The translations under genes and the position numbers were made by a program. Positions 35,390 through 44,281 of a stretch of 64,000 nucleotides of DNA are shown piece by piece. How positions within the stretch are numbered: the stretch's first letter is position 1; every line of letters starts with the position of its first letter. Location: NCBI RefSeq assembly GCF_001748245.1, contig NZ_BDFO01000001.1:5869778-5933777 (forward strand), read 5' to 3'. Under the pieces are notes generated by a model. It saw only the letters and a list, made by a program, of their open reading frames with translations, did not search any database and was not told the origin of the DNA. Source of the DNA: Oligoflexus tunisiensis. Lineage in GTDB: Bacteria > Bdellovibrionota_B > Oligoflexia > Oligoflexales > Oligoflexaceae.

Positions 35390-35947
35390 GTGCCAACACG
35401 CTGCTTCGTACCGCTGTTTATCCTGCTGACGGCCTGCCTCAGTTCACCTGAACCCGAAGTCACTTATCCTCTGGAAGCCCATGAGGATAAGCCTTATTTC
35501 ACAGTCTACGAGGCCGCTTCGGTCCAGTACGATGTGATCCATAATTTTGAAACCAAATTCAAAGCGCACATCACCCGGGTGACCCCTCAGTTTCAGCAAG
35601 CCCTCACGCAACGCTACGCTCACATCTGGAACGAACCCCAGCCTTTGATGCAAGAAGCTTCGGAAAAAACAGCTTTCTTTGTCACAATCTATACGGCCAA
35701 CAGTGAACTGCAGGATGTCGCCGACACCGACGTTTGGAATATCCAGCTCCTGGTGGATGGCCAGACGCTCAAGCCTTCCGCCATCAGGAAGCTGAAACCC
35801 AAGGAACGCTGGCAGCCTTTTTTTCCCGAGATCAATCTCTGGAGTCTTGAATTCCTCATCCTGTTCGATCGACAGCCGGACAATGGCACCGATCCGATGA
35901 AACTCATTCTCAGTTCACCCGACGGCTCTGTGCGCGCGGAATGGTGA
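35390..35947 (+). CDS. Lipoprotein of unknown function
   Basis: 185 residues from GTG at 35390 with AAGGA upstream. Signal peptide with lipobox LLTAC (Cys at about 16). The mature part is mixed alpha/beta without a motif I know; it contains QYDVIHNFETKFKAHITRV and a well-conserved-looking WNIQLLVDGQTLKPSAIRKL. Position behind the diguanylate cyclase suggests co-expression, but a functional tie is only inferred. Confidence 0.75.
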   Translation: MPTRCFVPLFILLTACLSSPEPEVTYPLEAHEDKPYFTVYEAASVQYDVIHNFETKFKAHITRVTPQFQQALTQRYAHIWNEPQPLMQEASEKTAFFVTIYTANSELQDVADTDVWNIQLLVDGQTLKPSAIRKLKPKERWQPFFPEINLWSLEFLILFDRQPDNGTDPMKLILSSPDGSVRAEW

Positions 35948-36097
35948 GCGTTGCATGAGTTCGTAAGAACTGCTCTTTTCAGCGAAACTCCTCAAAACCG
36001 ACCAAAACCCTTATCGGCCAAGGATTTGACAGCACTCGCCCCTCCCTTGATACAATAGACTTGTGAGCACGTTTGATCAGGGAATAAGGAGGCGCCC

Positions 36098-36547
36098 ATG
36101 TCACGTTATGATCGCCGGGATATTATGATGGAACTCATCGAATTGTCGCGGGATATAAAAGCGGAGATCATGCAGCAGCTGAATTATTACCGAGCCAGCG
36201 TCTACAAAAGCGAAACCGCGGCCATGGTCGAAGGCAAGATCGAACAGCTGCAGCTCGTGGCCGACCTCCTGGGTGACGATGAACTCCAGGACGCCTTCCG
36301 CGATTATGAGGCCATGAAACGCGGTGGCCTCACGATGGCCACTCCAGGTGAATGCCTGCTGAGCCTGCGCACCATGAATCTTATGCAAGCCACAGATCGC
36401 ATCTTTGCTGATCTTATCAATCGCCACCCCGAACAGAGTCCACAGGACACCCTGCAATTCTCGCGGAATATCCAAAGACATCGGCGTCAACTTCTTTCAT
36501 TATGCCGACAGGGTTCGCGTCAGTGGGCATTTTTTAGTACACTCTAG
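36098..36547 (+). CDS. Unknown cytoplasmic protein
   Basis: 149 residues with an AAGGAGG ribosome site 6 nt before ATG, so the gene call is good. Mostly helical and charged (DIMMELIELSRDIKAEIMQQ, VEGKIEQLQLVADLLGDDE), no signal peptide or membrane helix. Not recognised. The 41-bp gap to the membrane peptidase gene suggests an operon with it. Confidence 0.7.
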   Translation: MSRYDRRDIMMELIELSRDIKAEIMQQLNYYRASVYKSETAAMVEGKIEQLQLVADLLGDDELQDAFRDYEAMKRGGLTMATPGECLLSLRTMNLMQATDRIFADLINRHPEQSPQDTLQFSRNIQRHRRQLLSLCRQGSRQWAFFSTL

Positions 36548-36588
36548 GTTCTGCTCGTTCTCACGCGGAAACCAACGAGGCAAAACCT

Positions 36589-38787
36589 TTGATCAAGTAT
36601 ATTTTGATCCCCATAGTGGCGGCTCTTTGGCCGTTGTTACTGCCTATGGGGCGCAACTTCGAATATGAATATGCGACACTCAACGCTTATGCCTGTTTGC
36701 TTCTGATTCCATTCGCCGCCTGGATCCATCCTGCCTTTCTCTCCATGCCCAGGCGCCTTCTGTATATGCTCGCTGGTATCGCCGGCAACCTCGTACCGGC
36801 GCTCGTGGTCTTTGGCTGGAATATGTGCCCCTGTGCCAGCGGTGAATTCTTCACGTTTTGGTGGCTGCAGACTCTTCCCCATCTTTGTCTTGGCTTTGCC
36901 GTGGCCACCTGGGTGGAACATGCGCGGCGTCAGGGCCTATCGCGCATGCAACTCGCGTTGATCTGTGGCTTTGTTCTCTTCATCAGCTGTCTCGCCCTGG
37001 CGACGCAGGTCTGGTGGGAACCCCAGAAACGCGCCACCCATATTTTTGCCGGCTTTCTGCACGGCGCAATTTACGACAGCTGGATTCCATTGGATGCCGG
37101 CATCGTGTGGATGCGCATGAGCCATATCTGTCTTGCCCTCGCTCTGCTCACCAGTGTGATTCTGGAGCGCAAACACCAGCGTTGGCCGGTGGTCGTGCTC
37201 TGTCTTGCCGCCTGGTTTGTCTGCCACTGGCAGGGACGCCAGAGCCCGAGCCAGGCGCATGGACTGGCCGCCTTGATGGAAAGCATGCCTGACCGCCGTC
37301 TCGGTCCGGGATTTACTCTGCATTATCGCGATCGACCTTTGGATGGTGCGTTTCAACGGCGACTGGAAAACATCTATCAGTCTGCCCGTTTTCACAGCCA
37401 GGATCTGATGCGAATTCTGGCCGTTTCCCATCCGGATGTTCATATTTTTGTGTATCCGAGCCGGGAGACCAAAAAACTCTGGTTTGGTGGTGATGGCACG
37501 GACATTACCGATGTGGTTACGCCTTCCATTCACATCACCATCGATGGCTGGCCGCATTCCACGCTGCGTCATGAGCTGGTGCATGCGATCGCTTCACGCT
37601 TTGCCGATCATGGTTTGGGTTTTCATCCGAACATGGCGTTCACGGAAGGCCTGGCCGTGGCGCTGGCGCCGCGCGATGATGGTCTGAGTCTGCACGATGG
37701 AGCGGCGGATATCATTCAAAATCGCCGCGTGGCGCAGATCGAGCAGCTTTTTTCGCCGATGTTTTGGAGTGAATCCGGCAGCCGGGCTTATACCGTGGCG
37801 GGTTCGCTGATTCTTTATCTCCTGGATCATGGCGGCCTATCCAAGGTGAAGGCGCTCTATGCCGGATCCAGCTGGGAGGAAGCCTTTGGCCAGCCGGCGG
37901 AACGCATCATCGGCGCCTGGCAGAGCTGGCTCCGCAAGCATTATATGGTGGAAGGTCCGGCGCTGCAGGCGGAATCACTCTATCGTTATCCCGGAATCCT
38001 GCGGGATGCCTGCCCGCATAGCAAGGCGATGCTGACCAAGACCGAGGGATTTTTGCTCAAACAAAGGCAGCCCGACGGATGGATACCGGCCCAGGATTAC
38101 TGGCCCTGGCGCGTGGCCCTGGACCAGGATCCCACGGCCCGCCTTCTGGTTCTGCAGCAGCGTTTTCGGGCCATGGCACAAGGCAAGGATGATCCTGACT
38201 TTGATCGCGACCTTAAGGCCATGAATCCCAATCCGCCGCGTATCCTCGAACATGTCGAGGCCTTTCTTCTGGCCACGGATCGACGGATTCAACTTGGGGA
38301 AAGGGCGGACGCGCGGGAGGATCTGCGGGAATATATCACCCTTGTGCAGGAGCTACACATCGGCGATGGCCTGCTCCGGCAGCTCTGGGTACGCTGGCTT
38401 CTCCTCCGTGACGTTCCGGAAGGCCGGGGCCAGCCCTGGCTGCGTCTGCTCGCAGGCATTGAAAGGCAGCTGCCCGAGGAACTGGCGGCGGAGGCCAGCT
38501 GGGTCGAAACCTATCTCTTTCTCAGGAATACGCCGTCCACATCCCTGCCCGTCAAGCTTCTCGATCGCATGGCGGGTACGCACCTTCCACAGGAACTGCC
38601 CATGACCTTTCGCCTGGAATGGTGGAAATTTTTAGGGGAGGCCTATCTGCTGAAGGGGGACCTGACAGCGGCAATTGGCATGTATAATGAAGCTGCAAAG
38701 ATCGCGCCGGAAGGCAGCCGCGACAGCCTGAAACTGATCGTCGAGGAGCTGGAATACCGAAAAGAACCTCAGGTCACAACGCACTGA
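36589..38787 (+). CDS. Polytopic membrane protein with HExxH zinc-peptidase domain
   Basis: 732 residues from a TTG start (GAGG about 10 nt upstream). The first 215 residues hold six or seven hydrophobic segments. The soluble part carries LRHELVHAIASRF, an HExxH zinc motif at about 328-332, followed some 20 residues later by FTEGLAVALA, whose Glu fits the third zinc ligand of gluzincins (compare peptidase MA-like and M1-type sites). The rest is helical and TPR-like at the end (GEAYLLKGDLTAAIGMYNEA). A fusion of membrane region and periplasmic or cytosolic peptidase; substrate unknown, envelope processing plausible. Confidence 0.75.
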   Translation: MIKYILIPIVAALWPLLLPMGRNFEYEYATLNAYACLLLIPFAAWIHPAFLSMPRRLLYMLAGIAGNLVPALVVFGWNMCPCASGEFFTFWWLQTLPHLCLGFAVATWVEHARRQGLSRMQLALICGFVLFISCLALATQVWWEPQKRATHIFAGFLHGAIYDSWIPLDAGIVWMRMSHICLALALLTSVILERKHQRWPVVVLCLAAWFVCHWQGRQSPSQAHGLAALMESMPDRRLGPGFTLHYRDRPLDGAFQRRLENIYQSARFHSQDLMRILAVSHPDVHIFVYPSRETKKLWFGGDGTDITDVVTPSIHITIDGWPHSTLRHELVHAIASRFADHGLGFHPNMAFTEGLAVALAPRDDGLSLHDGAADIIQNRRVAQIEQLFSPMFWSESGSRAYTVAGSLILYLLDHGGLSKVKALYAGSSWEEAFGQPAERIIGAWQSWLRKHYMVEGPALQAESLYRYPGILRDACPHSKAMLTKTEGFLLKQRQPDGWIPAQDYWPWRVALDQDPTARLLVLQQRFRAMAQGKDDPDFDRDLKAMNPNPPRILEHVEAFLLATDRRIQLGERADAREDLREYITLVQELHIGDGLLRQLWVRWLLLRDVPEGRGQPWLRLLAGIERQLPEELAAEASWVETYLFLRNTPSTSLPVKLLDRMAGTHLPQELPMTFRLEWWKFLGEAYLLKGDLTAAIGMYNEAAKIAPEGSRDSLKLIVEELEYRKEPQVTTH

Positions 38788-38805
38788 GGCTCCCTGGTTT
38801 GGCTT

Positions 38806-39201
38806 TTACTCTTTGACCGGTTTCATGCCACGAATATTCGAAGCATCATAGTTGTATGTGCGGGGCAGGTTTTTCGCCTGACGGATCAGGTAGGCCTGCT
38901 GATTCCGCAGATACTGGACGATCTTCTGGTTCTGCGGATCGACCTTCAATTTGTCGATATTTTGCTGGATGTCGTTGATTTTCTCGACATCGTCCTCTTT
39001 TGTGTAGATCTGATCGAGGATGCCGTTGAACTTGTTCTTCTCATCCTCGTTAAGGCCGGTGGTATTGGTATAACGATGATACTTGTTGAGGGCCATGGGT
39101 TCCGTGTCAATGACCACGGTACCGTCCTCTTTCTTTTCCGTCACCACACCCGGATTGGTGTAGATCCCTGCTTTCGAAATAAGATCACCGATATGTGGCA
39201 T
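38806..39201 (-). CDS. Unknown protein, paralogue of the adjacent upstream gene
   Basis: 131 residues from ATG at 39201 (AAAGGGGA upstream; an in-frame TTG at 39219 is less likely). It shares layout and patches with the 123-residue protein at 39223-39594: an N-terminal 'GxxYxNxxG' beta segment, then YTNTTGLNEDEKNKFNGILD, a charged helix, and a C-terminal QYLRNQQAYLIRQA..LPRTY. No signal peptide. Family not recognised. The two genes are 21 bp apart and form a two-gene unit. Confidence 0.7.
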   Translation of the reverse strand: MPHIGDLISKAGIYTNPGVVTEKKEDGTVVIDTEPMALNKYHRYTNTTGLNEDEKNKFNGILDQIYTKEDDVEKINDIQQNIDKLKVDPQNQKIVQYLRNQQAYLIRQAKNLPRTYNYDASNIRGMKPVKE

Positions 39202-39222
39202 GAAAATCCCCTTTCCCAAACC

Positions 39223-39594
39223 TTAGAGTTTCGTTTCATCGATCTTAAAAATCCTCGGGCTGAGGCCTTCGGAATTCATGATATGAGACATTTCCCCTTC
39301 CAGATAGCGGCTAAGCACCTGCTTTTTGGGGTCCGTGCGCAGCTGTTCGACCGCGTCTTGCAAGAGGGCTACCCGTTCCCGAGGGTCCTTTTTCTCGCGC
39401 ACTTCGCTGATGATGGTTTCGAACTCACCGCGCTCCTGGGGACTCAAGCCATTGATATAGCCAAAGTTCCTGGCCCTATCAAAGTTCGGTCCTTCCTTTT
39501 CCACGATCAGTTGCTCGGTCTTGGGATCCCGCGCAACGATAACGCCGGGATAACCATCCCGGTTGAAGTAGTTGTCGCCCACTTTGAATCCCAT
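39223..39594 (-). CDS. Unknown protein, first of a tandem paralogue pair
   Basis: 123 residues with a perfect AGGAGGT site upstream. N-terminal segment VGDNYFNRDGYPGVIVARDP resembles a small KOW/SH3-like beta fold; YINGLSPQERGEFETIISEV, then a charged helix and YLEGEMSHIMNSEGLSPR align with the next gene. No signal peptide, no catalytic motif. Function unknown. The pair is a tandem duplication that has diverged strongly. Confidence 0.7.
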   Translation of the reverse strand: MGFKVGDNYFNRDGYPGVIVARDPKTEQLIVEKEGPNFDRARNFGYINGLSPQERGEFETIISEVREKKDPRERVALLQDAVEQLRTDPKKQVLSRYLEGEMSHIMNSEGLSPRIFKIDETKL

Positions 39595-39799
39595 GCTACC
39601 TCCTGACAGAGGGGCCTATCGAAAGAATACAAGTTTTTTTACCCCCCCTCAACCGACTGAAAGGACTCAATTTTTCCCAGCTTTACCCGGTAAAAACTGC
39701 CTATAAATTTGGCTTATGCAATTTAAGAAAAGCAGACTAAGCGCCGATAGAGGAGAGAATCCAGGAGGTTGATGGTATGCTGGACAATAAGGTGAGGCC

Positions 39800-40165
39800 A
39801 TGGGACAGGTTATTGAATTAGCAAAATTTCGCTCCGTGAAAAAGCGGTCCTACTTAAAAAAGTACGAGTCGCACATCCACAAATTTGTGAATCATTTTAT
39901 CCATCGCAACATCCGCTGCAGCTTTGAATCCATCAGCCAACACTACATCGCAAGCAAGCAGGCCGAACAGGCCACGGCCTGGGATTACTATGATCTGCGG
40001 GATAGCCTGAAAGACGCCATCCATGAAGTCTTTGGCGAACAGATCTGGCTGGAATGCAATCGATTCTACTGGTTTGATTCCCGCTATATCAGCAAGGAAG
40101 ACCTGGTGGAAAGCTGCATCAGCCAGATGATTTTGGGTGCGGACGTTTCAGCCCAGAAACGATGA
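39800..40165 (+). CDS. Unknown small cytoplasmic protein
   Basis: 121 residues, GGTGAGG upstream of the ATG. Basic N-terminus (ELAKFRSVKKRSYLKKYESH) and an acidic, aromatic C-terminal half (EQIWLECNRFYWFDSRYISK). No family recognised. It stands alone between the tandem paralogue pair and the convergent lipin-like gene, 9 bp away. Confidence 0.65.
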   Translation: MGQVIELAKFRSVKKRSYLKKYESHIHKFVNHFIHRNIRCSFESISQHYIASKQAEQATAWDYYDLRDSLKDAIHEVFGEQIWLECNRFYWFDSRYISKEDLVESCISQMILGADVSAQKR

Positions 40166-40174
40166 TCGATCGCT

Positions 40175-41212
40175 TTATTCGCAGACGCCTTCCAACGACG
40201 CGAACTCATTCAGTTCCCGATACGATTCAATCCTTTGACCGCCAAATTTATCATTGTACTTAAAGAAATAGCGCGATTCCGCAGGAATGCCGGCATTTTC
40301 ATAAGCCTCTGCATCGCTCGCGGTATTGCCAAAGACATAGGCTATTTCAAAGCCCTTATCAGTGAGGCGCTGCAAGGCCTCCGATTTATATTCCACGGCC
40401 TTGTCACCAAGCAGTCCCAAAAGTGGGGAAAGACTCGTTTCGACCCGCCCAACAGGGAAGGAGCGAACGTCCACGAATTCCCGGGTTCTTTGGACCGAAA
40501 GTTCCGGACGCGCGGTCAGGTACACCGGCCGATAGCCCTTGTTAACCAGACCTTTCAAAGCTTCCGCGGCTCCGTCATTGGCCTGCGGAATGGTGCCGGT
40601 AATGGTCGAGCCGAGTTCTGCCAGCTCTGCTGTGGTCAGGGTTCCATCGACATCACTGACAAAGAGCGGCACGCCTTCGGGGACGACTTCGACGAAGAGT
40701 TCCGTGGCGCTGTGATCGCCGGCGACGACCATGCGCACGCGATGGCGTCCGACACCTAGCTGTTTGTCCGCTGGTATTTCAAAGTAAAGGCGACCGCCAT
40801 CATCGGGAATGCCTTCGATGGTTGTGCCACCGCCGTCTGTGGTCAGCGAGGTCCCTAATTTTTCCCAGCTGGTGCCGCAGCCCCGCAGAACATGGATATC
40901 AACCTCCTCGCCGATCAGGTTCCGGCGCGCGAGCAGACTCCCATAGTTGAATTTCCCGATGAGCCACTGCGTATCACCCTCGCGGAAGTACTGATCGTGC
41001 CCCCGGTGCCAGGCCTGGCCTGCGGGTTTTCTGCCGTTGAACGGACGTAACGCCCCAGGATCAGGGGCTTTGGCATCACAGGCCGGTATCGCCTGACAGT
41101 TATAAGCGCGGGTCGACTCGTCCTGCATCTGACTGGAATCGGAAGGCTGGCAGCCGCTGATGACCAGCGTGAGACCAAACGTGCAAAGCATGGAATGAGC
41201 GTGAATACGCAT
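40175..41212 (-). CDS. Lipoprotein with lipin/LNS2-like HAD phosphatase domain
   Basis: 345 residues from ATG at 41212 (AAGGAG upstream); the longer frame to 41275 lacks a site and would hide the signal peptide. Lipobox VISGC. Residues about 55-180 form a beta-rich domain. About 185-330 is a HAD domain of the LNS2 type: VSDVDGTLTTAEL supplies the DxDGT nucleophile and acid, GYRPVYLTARPE the second motif, and VFGNTASDAEAYENAGI the Mg-binding end. Lipins dephosphorylate phosphatidate, so an envelope lipid phosphatase is likely; substrate unproven. Confidence 0.88.
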   Translation of the reverse strand: MRIHAHSMLCTFGLTLVISGCQPSDSSQMQDESTRAYNCQAIPACDAKAPDPGALRPFNGRKPAGQAWHRGHDQYFREGDTQWLIGKFNYGSLLARRNLIGEEVDIHVLRGCGTSWEKLGTSLTTDGGGTTIEGIPDDGGRLYFEIPADKQLGVGRHRVRMVVAGDHSATELFVEVVPEGVPLFVSDVDGTLTTAELAELGSTITGTIPQANDGAAEALKGLVNKGYRPVYLTARPELSVQRTREFVDVRSFPVGRVETSLSPLLGLLGDKAVEYKSEALQRLTDKGFEIAYVFGNTASDAEAYENAGIPAESRYFFKYNDKFGGQRIESYRELNEFASLEGVCE

Positions 41213-41350
41213 GGGAACTCCTTTTGTAACCCTGAAGTCCTGGATTGAAGTGGGAGTACCATAGCGCAGACGCACAGAAAAAAAGAGGGAGTGGCCACTG
41301 AAGAAAATTCAATGTCTTGAATTGACGCTCGGGAAAAGGAGGGAGGGGAA

Positions 41351-41367
41351 GGGATCCAAAGGATCCC
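41351..41367 (-). terminator. Possible rpoZ terminator hairpin
   Basis: GGGATCC, 3-nt loop, GGATCCC; on the minus strand it follows the rpoZ stop by about 12 bp and is succeeded by TTCCCCTCC, pyrimidine rich but not a strong T tract. Weak support. Confidence 0.4.
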
Positions 41368-41378
41368 TAAGAGGACGC

Positions 41379-41627
41379 TTAGGCCTGATCGCTGGCAGGA
41401 GCCATGGCTACCGGGGCCGCAGCACGAGCTTTCTCGCTTTCGGGTTGCACACTGACGACGAGACCTTCGGCGATCTCACGCAGAGCTGTGACAGCTTCCT
41501 TGTTCTTGGTTTTAACCAAAGGAGTTTTGCCTTCCATCAGCTGACGGGTCCGGTGTGAGGCCACCGCGACCAGTGCAAAGCGGTTTTCGATGTACTGGAG
41601 GCAGTCTTCTATGGAAACGCGGGCCAT
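41379..41627 (-). CDS. rpoZ: RNA polymerase omega subunit
   Basis: 82 residues from ATG at 41627 with AAGGAG upstream (longer frame to 41675 has no site). RpoZ signature ARVSIEDCLQYIENRFALVA then ASHRTRQLMEGKTPLV and KEAVTALREIAEG. Small assembly factor of core RNA polymerase; often the ppGpp-binding site partner. It lacks the usual neighbours gmk and spoT. A GGGATCC hairpin downstream (41351-41367) may terminate it. Ala/Pro-rich C-terminal tail. Confidence 0.95.
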   Translation of the reverse strand: MARVSIEDCLQYIENRFALVAVASHRTRQLMEGKTPLVKTKNKEAVTALREIAEGLVVSVQPESEKARAAAPVAMAPASDQA

Positions 41628-41817
41628 GTACCACTCCTTGGAAATAAAGAAAGGACGAAAGGCTATTATAAACAATCAGCTGAGTCAATCAAGTTGTGTC
41701 TGCCGCTTCTGCAAGTTTTTTAGGCACAACCAGGTCAAATGTGCCCAGCTTAGCGCGTGGACGGCCTCTTTGGTATAATGAAGCGAGACAGACGTACGCA
41801 CCATGTAAAGAGGCTTG

Positions 41818-43476
41818 ATGAAAGCGCTGATCCGGACCGCTGGTCTTGTGACCGCACTCTGGGGGATCTCCATCCCTTTGGCAGGGTTTGGCATCAGTTC
41901 GTCCCTTTGGGCGGCGCCAGCCAAGCCTGCCGCCAAAACTCCGGCCAAGAGCGCCGTTCTGCAAAGGCTTTTCCGCCGCGGCATGGATGCCTATGAAGCC
42001 AAATCCTACGATGATGCGGTTGACCTTTTCTCCCAGCTTCTGCAAAAGCAGCCGGACTATGTTCCCGCCAAAATTCAGCTGGCCCGCGCCCTTTATCAGC
42101 TCAAGCGCTTCACCGAATGCTATAAACTCTTTCAGCAGGTCGAGGATATCAGCATTCTGGAACCGGATCCAAGCTATGAATATGGTCAGTCCGCGTTTCG
42201 CTCCGATGATTTTCCCAATGCCTTGAAAGCCTTTCGCAATGTGCCGAACGGTCATCCGCTCTTCGATCTTGCCGGCTATTACGGAGGTATCGCGGCCTTC
42301 AAGCAGGGCGAGTATCAGCTGGCGATCGATCTGTTTGAGCAGGCGGTGGTACTGCCTTCCAAACTGCTGAAATCGCAGAGGCTCTATCAAAAGGAAGCGG
42401 AACGTCTGCTCATTCAGCAGCAAAAGCAGGAGCTGCAAAATTCCGTGCCGCCGGCGGCCAACCGACCCAATGCCACTGCTCCGGCCGCACCTGTGGAACC
42501 ACCGAAACCCTTTCGTTACCTGACCGCAAGGCGTCAGGTGCAATTGATTCCACGCGCCACCATGCAGTCGCACCAGACAGCGAACAACCAGACCAAGGAT
42601 CATGAGATCAAAGCCGGCGCGCTCAAACTGAGCGCCGGACTGGAACGCAACGAGGCCACGCAGAAGGCCCCCCACTGGATATTCCAGGTTGATATTACCG
42701 CACAAAGCTTCGAAGGCGCCGGCGCCGAGGTGCTGGCCCTGCCCGATGCCCGCACGGAACAGGAACGCTTTCTTCTGCAGAAGAATGGGGCGCGCTCCCT
42801 TTTCGGTTTTGGGGCCGAGGCTGCTGTGGAATGGTCGATCGCGACCGGCACGAGCCTGGGTCTGAACATCGGCGGCCGCGGTCTCGTGCCGGGTGGCACG
42901 GAAGAACCCAAGGGCGCGGGCATTCCGCAGGTCGGCATTTTCCTCGCGCAAAAGAACAACAATCTGGCCACCGTTCTGAAAAATGATTTTTATGGGTATG
43001 TCTTCGATGGCAACTTTCTGTTTTCAAATGCCAGACAGATCGGCCGCATCGAGTACGTGACGACGAATTTCGTTCGCTTTGGTCTGCAGGGCGAACTTTC
43101 GGAATATGCCTACAATGTGGATCGCGTGAATGGCCCTGACTGGCAGGGACGCATCCTCTCCGAAATCGGTTATGGCCAGGACCAGGGTTTCCGAACTTCG
43201 CTCGGCGCCTTCTTTGAAGTCACGGAAGGCCAAAGGTTTCACGACCTCGGCGAGGTCACCGTGATCGAGTTCGACTCCACCTCATTCGGTGCGCGCCTGC
43301 GCATGGACTTCAGTGTGACAAAGGCCATTGATCTCGGCTTTGAGGCCTGGGCCATGGATCGCAGCATGAGCGGACTGAGCCCCAATAATGAAAATACCAG
43401 GGCAGCCCAGCGCGATGTCTTCCCAACTGTCATTTCGAATTTTTCACTCCATATCAATATCCACACAGGTTTCTAA
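41818..43476 (+). CDS. Exported TPR protein with C-terminal outer-membrane barrel
   Basis: 552 residues from ATG at 41818 (AAGAGG upstream). Signal peptide about 1-33 (ending LWAAPAKP). TPR repeats about 45-200 (LFRRGMDAYEAKSYDDAVDL, PAKIQLARALYQLKRFTECY, ...). A Pro/Ala/Gln linker, then about 255-552 amphipathic strands ending ...SLHINIHTGF with the terminal Phe needed for outer-membrane insertion. Likely an outer-membrane scaffold or assembly protein; specific role unknown. TATAAT at 41774-41779 is a plausible -10. Two small genes follow after 16 bp. Confidence 0.78.
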   Translation: MKALIRTAGLVTALWGISIPLAGFGISSSLWAAPAKPAAKTPAKSAVLQRLFRRGMDAYEAKSYDDAVDLFSQLLQKQPDYVPAKIQLARALYQLKRFTECYKLFQQVEDISILEPDPSYEYGQSAFRSDDFPNALKAFRNVPNGHPLFDLAGYYGGIAAFKQGEYQLAIDLFEQAVVLPSKLLKSQRLYQKEAERLLIQQQKQELQNSVPPAANRPNATAPAAPVEPPKPFRYLTARRQVQLIPRATMQSHQTANNQTKDHEIKAGALKLSAGLERNEATQKAPHWIFQVDITAQSFEGAGAEVLALPDARTEQERFLLQKNGARSLFGFGAEAAVEWSIATGTSLGLNIGGRGLVPGGTEEPKGAGIPQVGIFLAQKNNNLATVLKNDFYGYVFDGNFLFSNARQIGRIEYVTTNFVRFGLQGELSEYAYNVDRVNGPDWQGRILSEIGYGQDQGFRTSLGAFFEVTEGQRFHDLGEVTVIEFDSTSFGARLRMDFSVTKAIDLGFEAWAMDRSMSGLSPNNENTRAAQRDVFPTVISNFSLHINIHTGF

Positions 43477-43492
43477 AAAAAGGAGGTGAAAC

Positions 43493-43972
43493 ATGGATCG
43501 TCAATGGGTCAAGATCCTTGCCCAAGCGAGCCTTGAGGATGGTGCGTGGAAACTCGGCAATCCGGCGGCAGCCCATGAGCACAGTCGTTCCACTCTGCAA
43601 AAAACGGTGACGCTGCTCTTCCAGAGCACCAAGGAAGCCGTCGCCATTTTCAATGACAACAGTCGGAAGGATAAAAAACTCAGTCTTTTTCCGGTTTATG
43701 CCAAAGGCCGGGAAACCATGGCTGGCTTCGTGCTGGTCCTGGGTCGCCTGCAGCTGCAGCTCATGCAAACTGACCTGAGTCTCGAGATCCATCTGTCGCG
43801 TCTGCAGGGTTTTCATCAGAGCAATGAGCTCCTGCATCGATTCGATCCCCACTGCGACCCCTTCGGAGGAATCTCCTGGATCATGGATCAAAAATCTATT
43901 ATGACAGAGGAAATGATTGTGAAACAGCTTCTCCACGACCTTTGCCGGGAAGCCTATACCAGCGAGTGGTAA
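43493..43972 (+). CDS. Unknown cytoplasmic protein
   Basis: 159 residues with AAAGGAGGTG directly before the ATG, one of the best ribosome sites in the window. No signal peptide or motif; mixed alpha/beta at first (LFPVYAKGRETMAGFVLVLG), helical after (LQLMQTDLSLEIHLSRLQGF). Not recognised. It lies in a run from 41818 to 46871 with short gaps, so probably one long operon. Confidence 0.7.
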   Translation: MDRQWVKILAQASLEDGAWKLGNPAAAHEHSRSTLQKTVTLLFQSTKEAVAIFNDNSRKDKKLSLFPVYAKGRETMAGFVLVLGRLQLQLMQTDLSLEIHLSRLQGFHQSNELLHRFDPHCDPFGGISWIMDQKSIMTEEMIVKQLLHDLCREAYTSEW

Positions 43973-43975
43973 TCC

Positions 43976-44278
43976 ATGCAGATCCAGTTTTCCGAGAACG
44001 ATCCCCAGGCAGTCATTCAGAAATTACAGGATGCCATGGGCGGTCGCCAGCTGGCCAAGATGGTCAATTTCGATATGAGCGGCAATGAAATGATCGTGAC
44101 CATCTCCAAACTTGGCACTTCCACGCTGCATTTCAAATGCGATCAAACCCCCCAAGGTTGCCATTTCGCCCTGACCAAGGAAAAAATCGCCCTGGCGCAT
44201 CGGCCTCTCAAGGGCGAAGTCACTGAAAAAATTGTCAAGGTCATCCAAAGAGCCGGTGGCCAGGTCAGCGGAAACTAA
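43976..44278 (+). CDS. Unknown 100-residue protein
   Basis: 100 residues starting 3 bp after the previous stop. Alpha/beta pattern (GGRQLAKMVNFDMSGNEMIV then TISKLGTSTLHFKCDQTPQG, terminal helix EKIVKVIQRAGGQV). No recognised family, no signal peptide. Its close spacing to the next gene (3 bp) points to co-translation with the NAD(P)HX repair enzyme. Confidence 0.7.
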   Translation: MQIQFSENDPQAVIQKLQDAMGGRQLAKMVNFDMSGNEMIVTISKLGTSTLHFKCDQTPQGCHFALTKEKIALAHRPLKGEVTEKIVKVIQRAGGQVSGN

Positions 44279-44281
44279 GCC

